A DNA stretch of 64,000 nt from Treponema sp. UBA4692. GTDB lineage: Bacteria; Spirochaetota; Spirochaetia; Treponematales; Treponemataceae. The stretch is from contig DHKO01000050.1 in NCBI GenBank assembly GCA_002404895.1, positions 62,001 to 126,000 of the forward strand, read 5' to 3'. The notes below the pieces were generated by a model. It did no database searches. It saw nothing but the letters and a program-made list of their open reading frames with translations, and was not told the origin of the DNA. The translations under genes were made by a program, and so were the position numbers. Positions 60,330 to 64,000 of this stretch are shown here, one piece after another. Within the stretch, counting starts at the first letter, position 1, and the number at the start of each line of letters is the position of its first letter.

Positions 60330-60788
60330 CTAAAATTCCTTGTAAAGCTCTTCAGGCTCTTCTTCAAGCCAGCGCGAGATTTCCTCGACAAGGCTTGCGG
60401 TTTTCTGCTTTCTCGCCTTGCCCGAGCCGCCAAGAGAACATTCCCACACAACTCCGACCCTGCAAAGATGCTGGATATAAGTCTCCGAGATTTTCTTGTC
60501 GCGCTCGATGTTTCTTGAAATCTTTTTTTCCCAGTATTCGGTGTTTGACTTTGGCAGGCGGAACAGGCGGCAGTTCTTGTGTCCGTGCCAAAAGCAGCCG
60601 TTAAGGAAAATCACCGCGTTGTAGCGGGGAAGAACGATGTCCGGCGTTCCAAGATAGCGGCTGTCGTTTTTTCTGAAGCGGAAACCAGCCCTGAAAAGCG
60701 CACTCCGCAAAGTCAGCTCGATTTTTGTGTCCTTGCTGTGAATTTTCGACATATTCAAACTGCGCTGCTCGGCTGTCAGTTTATCCAT
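60330..60788 (-). CDS. vsr: Very short patch repair endonuclease Vsr
   Basis: 152 residues. Vsr marks: NMSKIHSKDTKIELTLRSAL, GTPDIVLPRYNAVIFLNGCF, WHGHKNCRLFRLPKSNTEYW. It nicks T-G mismatches arising from 5-methylcytosine deamination, and normally neighbours a cytosine methyltransferase; none is adjacent here. The last about 25 residues are an acidic tail. A TTGAAT-18-TAGAAT promoter ends 6 nt before the ATG, with no Shine-Dalgarno, suggesting a leaderless message. Confidence 0.92.
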   Translation of the reverse strand: MDKLTAEQRSLNMSKIHSKDTKIELTLRSALFRAGFRFRKNDSRYLGTPDIVLPRYNAVIFLNGCFWHGHKNCRLFRLPKSNTEYWEKKISRNIERDKKISETYIQHLCRVGVVWECSLGGSGKARKQKTASLVEEISRWLEEEPEELYKEF

Positions 60789-60794
60789 AAAAAG

Positions 60795-60824
60795 ATTCTA
60801 GGCGAATCAAAGTCCAAAATTCAA
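60795..60824 (-). promoter_or_regulatory. vsr promoter, leaderless
   Basis: Minus-strand TTGAAT (60824-60819), 18 bases, TAGAAT (60800-60795), then 6 nt to the ATG. Confidence 0.6.
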
Positions 60825-60929
60825 TAGAAAGATTTTTTGATTTTTCGCTGAATACATCGTCCGCAAATCTTATTTCTACAAGTTTTCTTTTAGGTGATTT
60901 TTTGCGTTCAGGACTTTTCTATAAAAGTG

Positions 60930-60995
60930 TGCCGCACACTGACACTAGCGTGGCAAACACGCGACTAGTACGACACTAGCACGGCAAACATTCTT
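60930..60995. repeat. Short direct repeat before FemAB gene
   Basis: GACACTAGCGTGGCAAACAC and GACACTAGCACGGCAAACAT occur about 33 bp apart, with ACTAGT between. The promoter region of the next gene may lie just after. Confidence 0.55.
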
Positions 60996-61035
60996 AAATC
61001 TTGAGGCTTTCATTTTTTAATCATAAGTTAAAATC

Positions 61036-62214
61036 ATGGTTAAAATAACAAACGCCGCCCCGCAGGATTTTTCAAGCACGGATGTGCTTTTTCAGACTTC
61101 ATTCTGGGGCGAGTTCAGGCAGAAAATCACGAATCAGGAATCGCTTTATTTTTGGGTTTCTTACAAATCAGATGAAAACGACAAAGGCGTTGTGTTTCCG
61201 TTTTTGGTTCAAGCAAGAAAATATTGCGGCGAAACTTACGCTTACGCACAGCGCGCGCCTGCAATTTTAGTTCCGGAAGAAAAACGCGCCGCGCTTCTTG
61301 AAGAGCTTGCAGACGAGATGAAAAACCATCTTCCGAAAGAAACGCTTTTTCTGCGCTTTGACTTGCCGTGGAACGTTCCCGGCGTGAGCAATGCAGGAGA
61401 ACGAAATGGCTCTGGAAGCGGATTCCGCGCCGGCCATAGTGCCGGCCATCGCGCCGAAATGCTAGAGCTTGCGATGAATTTTGGAAGCAAATTCCACAAT
61501 CTTAGAAAAGCGGCATCAAATCATCTTTGCCCTGACACGGTGATTATCGACCTGCGTCCGTCTCCTGAAAAGCTCTTGTCTTCAATGCGGCAGCAGACAA
61601 GAAATTCAATCCGAAGAGCGTACAAGGAAGAAGTCGATTTTTCGATTTACGACGCAAAAAGCCCGGACTTGGCTGAAAAGCTTGAGGAATGGCACGAAAT
61701 TTACGAGGAGACCGCGAAGCGCAAAGGATTTTTCTTTGAAAAGCTCGACTATTTCAAGACGCTTTTTGAATGCGCAGCAAAAGCCGAAAATTCCGAGCCG
61801 AGATTTGAGGAAAAGTCGAACGTTCCGCTTGACGCCTGCGTTCCGCCGCCGAAATTCTATCTTTTTACGGCTTCAAAAAACGGAAAAACTTTAAGCGGGC
61901 TTGTTCTGGCGATTTCGGCAAAGCGCGCTTACTATATGTACGCGGCAAGCTCTCTTGCGGGGCGCGGATGCATGCCGAACTACGGGCTTCAATGGGAAGT
62001 AATCAGATTCGCGAGAATGAAAGGCTGCCTGCAATACGATTTGATGGGAATTCCGCAGGACTCGAGCAAGGAAGACCCGATGGCAGGACTTTACATTTTC
62101 AAGACAGGATTCGGCGGGCAGAAAACGCATTTTGGCGGAGCGTGGGATTTTCCTTATGACAAGGAAAGATACCAGAATTTCCGTGTGAACGAGACAATAA
62201 TGATGAAAAAATAA
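61036..62214 (+). CDS. FemAB-type peptidyltransferase
   Basis: 392 residues with two GNAT-like lobes. The central part (VIIDLRPSPEKLLSSMRQQT, NSIRRAYKEEVDFSIYD) and the end NYGLQWEVIRFARMKGCLQYDLMGIPQD fit FemA/FemB and lipid II glycyltransferases, which add amino acids from tRNA to the peptidoglycan stem. A Gly/Ser/His-rich insert (about 120-140) is unusual. The amino acid used is unknown. A hairpin set follows at 62231-62285. Confidence 0.82.
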   Translation: MVKITNAAPQDFSSTDVLFQTSFWGEFRQKITNQESLYFWVSYKSDENDKGVVFPFLVQARKYCGETYAYAQRAPAILVPEEKRAALLEELADEMKNHLPKETLFLRFDLPWNVPGVSNAGERNGSGSGFRAGHSAGHRAEMLELAMNFGSKFHNLRKAASNHLCPDTVIIDLRPSPEKLLSSMRQQTRNSIRRAYKEEVDFSIYDAKSPDLAEKLEEWHEIYEETAKRKGFFFEKLDYFKTLFECAAKAENSEPRFEEKSNVPLDACVPPPKFYLFTASKNGKTLSGLVLAISAKRAYYMYAASSLAGRGCMPNYGLQWEVIRFARMKGCLQYDLMGIPQDSSKEDPMAGLYIFKTGFGGQKTHFGGAWDFPYDKERYQNFRVNETIMMKK

Positions 62215-62564
62215 GGACATCCTGTCCCGACGAGAAGCGAAGCTTCTCGCAATCCTTTTTGCCTTGAAGTTTCCATCCGTGGAAACTCGGCTTTTCTCGT
62301 AAATGCACGTCATTCCGAACTCGAGCAGTTTTGCTGCTCGCTTAGTTTCGGAATCTATAAATAAAATATAAACGCAGATGCTGAAACAAAGCGACCACGA
62401 CGTGTTCGCGTTCAGCATGACTGGCTTGTCTGAGAGAAGCACGTCATTCCGAACTCGAGCAGTTTTGCTGCTCGCTTAGTTTCGGAATCTATAAATAAAA
62501 TGCAAACAACGAAAACGAAACGTGATATAATCGTGCCTGAAAACAGTAACTCAGAGGTGCGATT
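62215..62564. repeat. Gene-free stretch with hairpins and three family A copies
   Basis: CGAGAAGC/GCTTCTCG (62231-62249) and GTTTCCA/TGGAAAC (about 62268-62285) hairpins end the FemAB transcript. Two near-identical 53-base copies of CGTCATTCCGAACTCGAGCA...GTTTCGGAATC start at 62308 and 62441. A third copy, ATGCTGAAAC...TTCAGCATGACT, lies between (62381-62422). Confidence 0.8.
62526..62531 (+). promoter_or_regulatory. Extended -10 of hydrogenase gene
   Basis: TGATATAAT (TATAAT 62526-62531), 33 nt before the ATG. Unlike the leaderless genes, this one has a leader with AGAGGTG as Shine-Dalgarno. Confidence 0.55.
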
Positions 62565-64000
62565 ATGCTAAACACTAACAACAATGCTGCCGCGCTTAAA
62601 AAAGATATTTTGGTTGAAATGGCGCGGCTTCAGCTTGAAGGAAAACTTCTGTCTCCTGAAACGGCAGACGAAATCGAGAAGATTCCGCTTGAGCTGATTC
62701 CTGACGGCTCTGTTCCAGTCAGAAAAAATCTTGCAGAAGACCGCGATATTGTGCGCACAAGAATTGTGGCGAATCTCGGACATTCTGTTGAGGACTACGA
62801 CCCGAAAAAGCCGCTTGCGGAATATGTGAAAGAAGCATACGAGCGCGAAAAACCGACCTGGCCTATGCTCACGATGATTCAGAGCGCGTGCCACGCCTGC
62901 GTAAAGCCGCATTATTTTCCGACCGACGCATGCCAGGCCTGCCTTGCCCGCCCATGCAAGATGAACTGCCCGAAAAAAGCGATTGAAGTTACAGACAGGG
63001 CGAGAATCGACTATAAAAAATGCATAAGCTGCGGACTTTGCGCCCAGAACTGCCCTTACCACGCGATTATAAAAACCGTTGTTCCGTGCGAGGAAGCCTG
63101 CCCGGTCGGAGCAATCTCAAAAGGAACAGACGGAAAAGAGACAATCGACTACGACAAGTGCATTTTCTGCGGAAAGTGCATGTCGAACTGTCCATTCAGC
63201 GCGATGATGGGAAAATCGCAGCTTTTTGACGTGATAAAGCACATCATGAACGGCGAGAAAGTTGTGGCGATGTACGCGCCTGCAATCGGAGCGCAGTTCA
63301 AGGGAACAAAGCCAGGCCAGCTTGAGGGCGCGCTCATTCAGGCCGGATTCTCGAAAGTGTGGGAAGTCGCGCTTGGAGCCGACATCACTGCGGACAAGGA
63401 AGCTGCTGAATTCAAAGAGAGAATTGAACGCGGCGACAAGATGATGACGACGAGCTGCTGCCCGGCTTATGTTCGCGCGGTGAAAATCCACGTGCCGGAG
63501 CTTGCGCCTTGCATTTCAGAGACAAAATCCCCGATGATTTACACTGGCGAAGTCGCAAAGAAAGCCGACCCGGACTGCATTACAGTCTTTATCGGCCCTT
63601 GCCTTGCAAAAAGACGCGAAGGATTCGACTCAGAAATTATAGACTATGTTCTTTCGGTTGAGGAAGTTGACGCGCTTTTTACTGCGAAGAATATCGAAAT
63701 CAAAAATGCGCCGGTTCGCCCGGAAAAATACGTTCCGACAGTTTCAGGAAGAAATTTCGCGAAGACTGGCGGAGTCGCGGAAAGCGTTCGTTTAAGGCTC
63801 AAAGACAAAAGCATCTTGCGGCCTGCGGTAATCAACGGTCTCGACAAAGCCGGAATGAAAATTCTTGCGGGCTACGGACAAATCAACGCGGGAAAAATTC
63901 CTGCCCCGGAAAACTGCCCTAACCTTATCGAAGTTATGGCCTGCGAGGGAGGCTGCATTGGAGGTCCGAGCGTAATCACAAATCCGAAGCTTGGAAACGG
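62565..64000 (+). CDS. [FeFe] hydrogenase catalytic subunit, 3'-truncated by window
   Basis: ATG 62565 with AGAGGTG 7 nt upstream; I read 478 codons open to the window end. Clustered Cys near residues 108-133 (SACHAC, DACQACLARPC) precede two ferredoxin-type 4Fe-4S motifs (CISCGLCAQNCPY, CIFCGKCMSNCPF). H-cluster motifs follow: L1 TSCCPAYV (near 295; usual TSCCP then W), L2 GPCLAKRREG, L3 EVMACEGGCIGGP. The long N-terminal extension and single-chain layout suggest a monomeric fermentative or sensory hydrogenase. The C-terminus is not seen. Confidence 0.88.
   Translation, partial: MLNTNNNAAALKKDILVEMARLQLEGKLLSPETADEIEKIPLELIPDGSVPVRKNLAEDRDIVRTRIVANLGHSVEDYDPKKPLAEYVKEAYEREKPTWPMLTMIQSACHACVKPHYFPTDACQACLARPCKMNCPKKAIEVTDRARIDYKKCISCGLCAQNCPYHAIIKTVVPCEEACPVGAISKGTDGKETIDYDKCIFCGKCMSNCPFSAMMGKSQLFDVIKHIMNGEKVVAMYAPAIGAQFKGTKPGQLEGALIQAGFSKVWEVALGADITADKEAAEFKERIERGDKMMTTSCCPAYVRAVKIHVPELAPCISETKSPMIYTGEVAKKADPDCITVFIGPCLAKRREGFDSEIIDYVLSVEEVDALFTAKNIEIKNAPVRPEKYVPTVSGRNFAKTGGVAESVRLRLKDKSILRPAVINGLDKAGMKILAGYGQINAGKIPAPENCPNLIEVMACEGGCIGGPSVITNPKLGN

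Overview
The window reads as chromosome from a host-associated spirochaete close to Treponema (rumen, gut or oral type). The evidence is the giant spirochaete coiled-coil protein at 38120-44029, a CarD regulator with a long acidic tail, AT-rich coding with many A/T homopolymers, a two-gene coupling with a large passenger-type surface protein, and fermentative markers (an [FeFe] hydrogenase and a giant acyl-CoA dehydratase activase). The genus is inferred from gene content; I ran no database search. There is no rRNA operon, CRISPR array, intact insertion sequence or prophage. The region looks like stable core chromosome with small pockets of decay.

Layout. 1-4442: the 5' part of a large surface protein, a small Cys-rich protein, and a PhoB/PhoR-like response regulator and histidine kinase. 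4923-15647: fatty acid synthesis genes fabZ, fabF, fabG and fabD, all on the minus strand, interleaved with an M15 peptidase, arfB, a DUF5348 protein and sbcD-sbcC. sbcD is broken at an A8 run. 16002-19586: a SPOR-domain exported protein, an HTH-receiver regulator, recX, and rplM-rpsI. 19742-26526: azlC-azlD, then potABC, a YczE-like membrane protein, and potD. potD lies beyond an 800-base gene-free stretch that holds a degenerate 41-42 bp tandem array. 26796-32945: an OmpA-family protein, a possible tiny membrane ORF, a lipoprotein, a TSCPD protein, a RecQ-like helicase, and hisH-hisF. 33056-37929: vanZ and a DEAD-box helicase, then carD-ispD-ispF. 38120-46389: the 1969-residue coiled-coil protein, a HAD hydrolase and an exported protein of unknown role. 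46671-49922: prmC and prfA, often neighbours in bacteria, here separated by tRNA-Arg(CCG) and fragments of a DUF4143-type ATPase and a ribbon-helix-helix antitoxin. 50140-57852: a membrane class III cyclase overlapping a coiled-coil membrane protein, then the 1521-residue activase. 58024-64000: a methyltransferase, a MATE transporter, vsr, a FemAB-type transferase and a 3'-truncated [FeFe] hydrogenase.

Two families of short dispersed repeats fill most spaces between genes. One is palindromic, built on a core like CATTCCGAAC...GTTTCGGAAT or ATGCTGAA...TTCAGCAT. The other is GC-rich with recurring ends (GCGTTAGGG at one end, ACGCCC at the other). Several genes (carD, azlC, recX, vsr, the response regulator and a small membrane protein) have a -10 hexamer only 6-8 nt before the ATG and no Shine-Dalgarno sequence, which points to leaderless transcripts alongside many genes with clear GGAG sites.

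Functionally the window combines envelope building (fatty acids, isoprenoid precursors, FemAB, OmpA, SPOR), DNA repair (SbcCD, RecX, a RecQ-like helicase, Vsr), translation (L13, S9, RF1, PrmC, ArfB), polyamine and branched-chain amino acid transport, and two-component and cyclic-nucleotide signalling.
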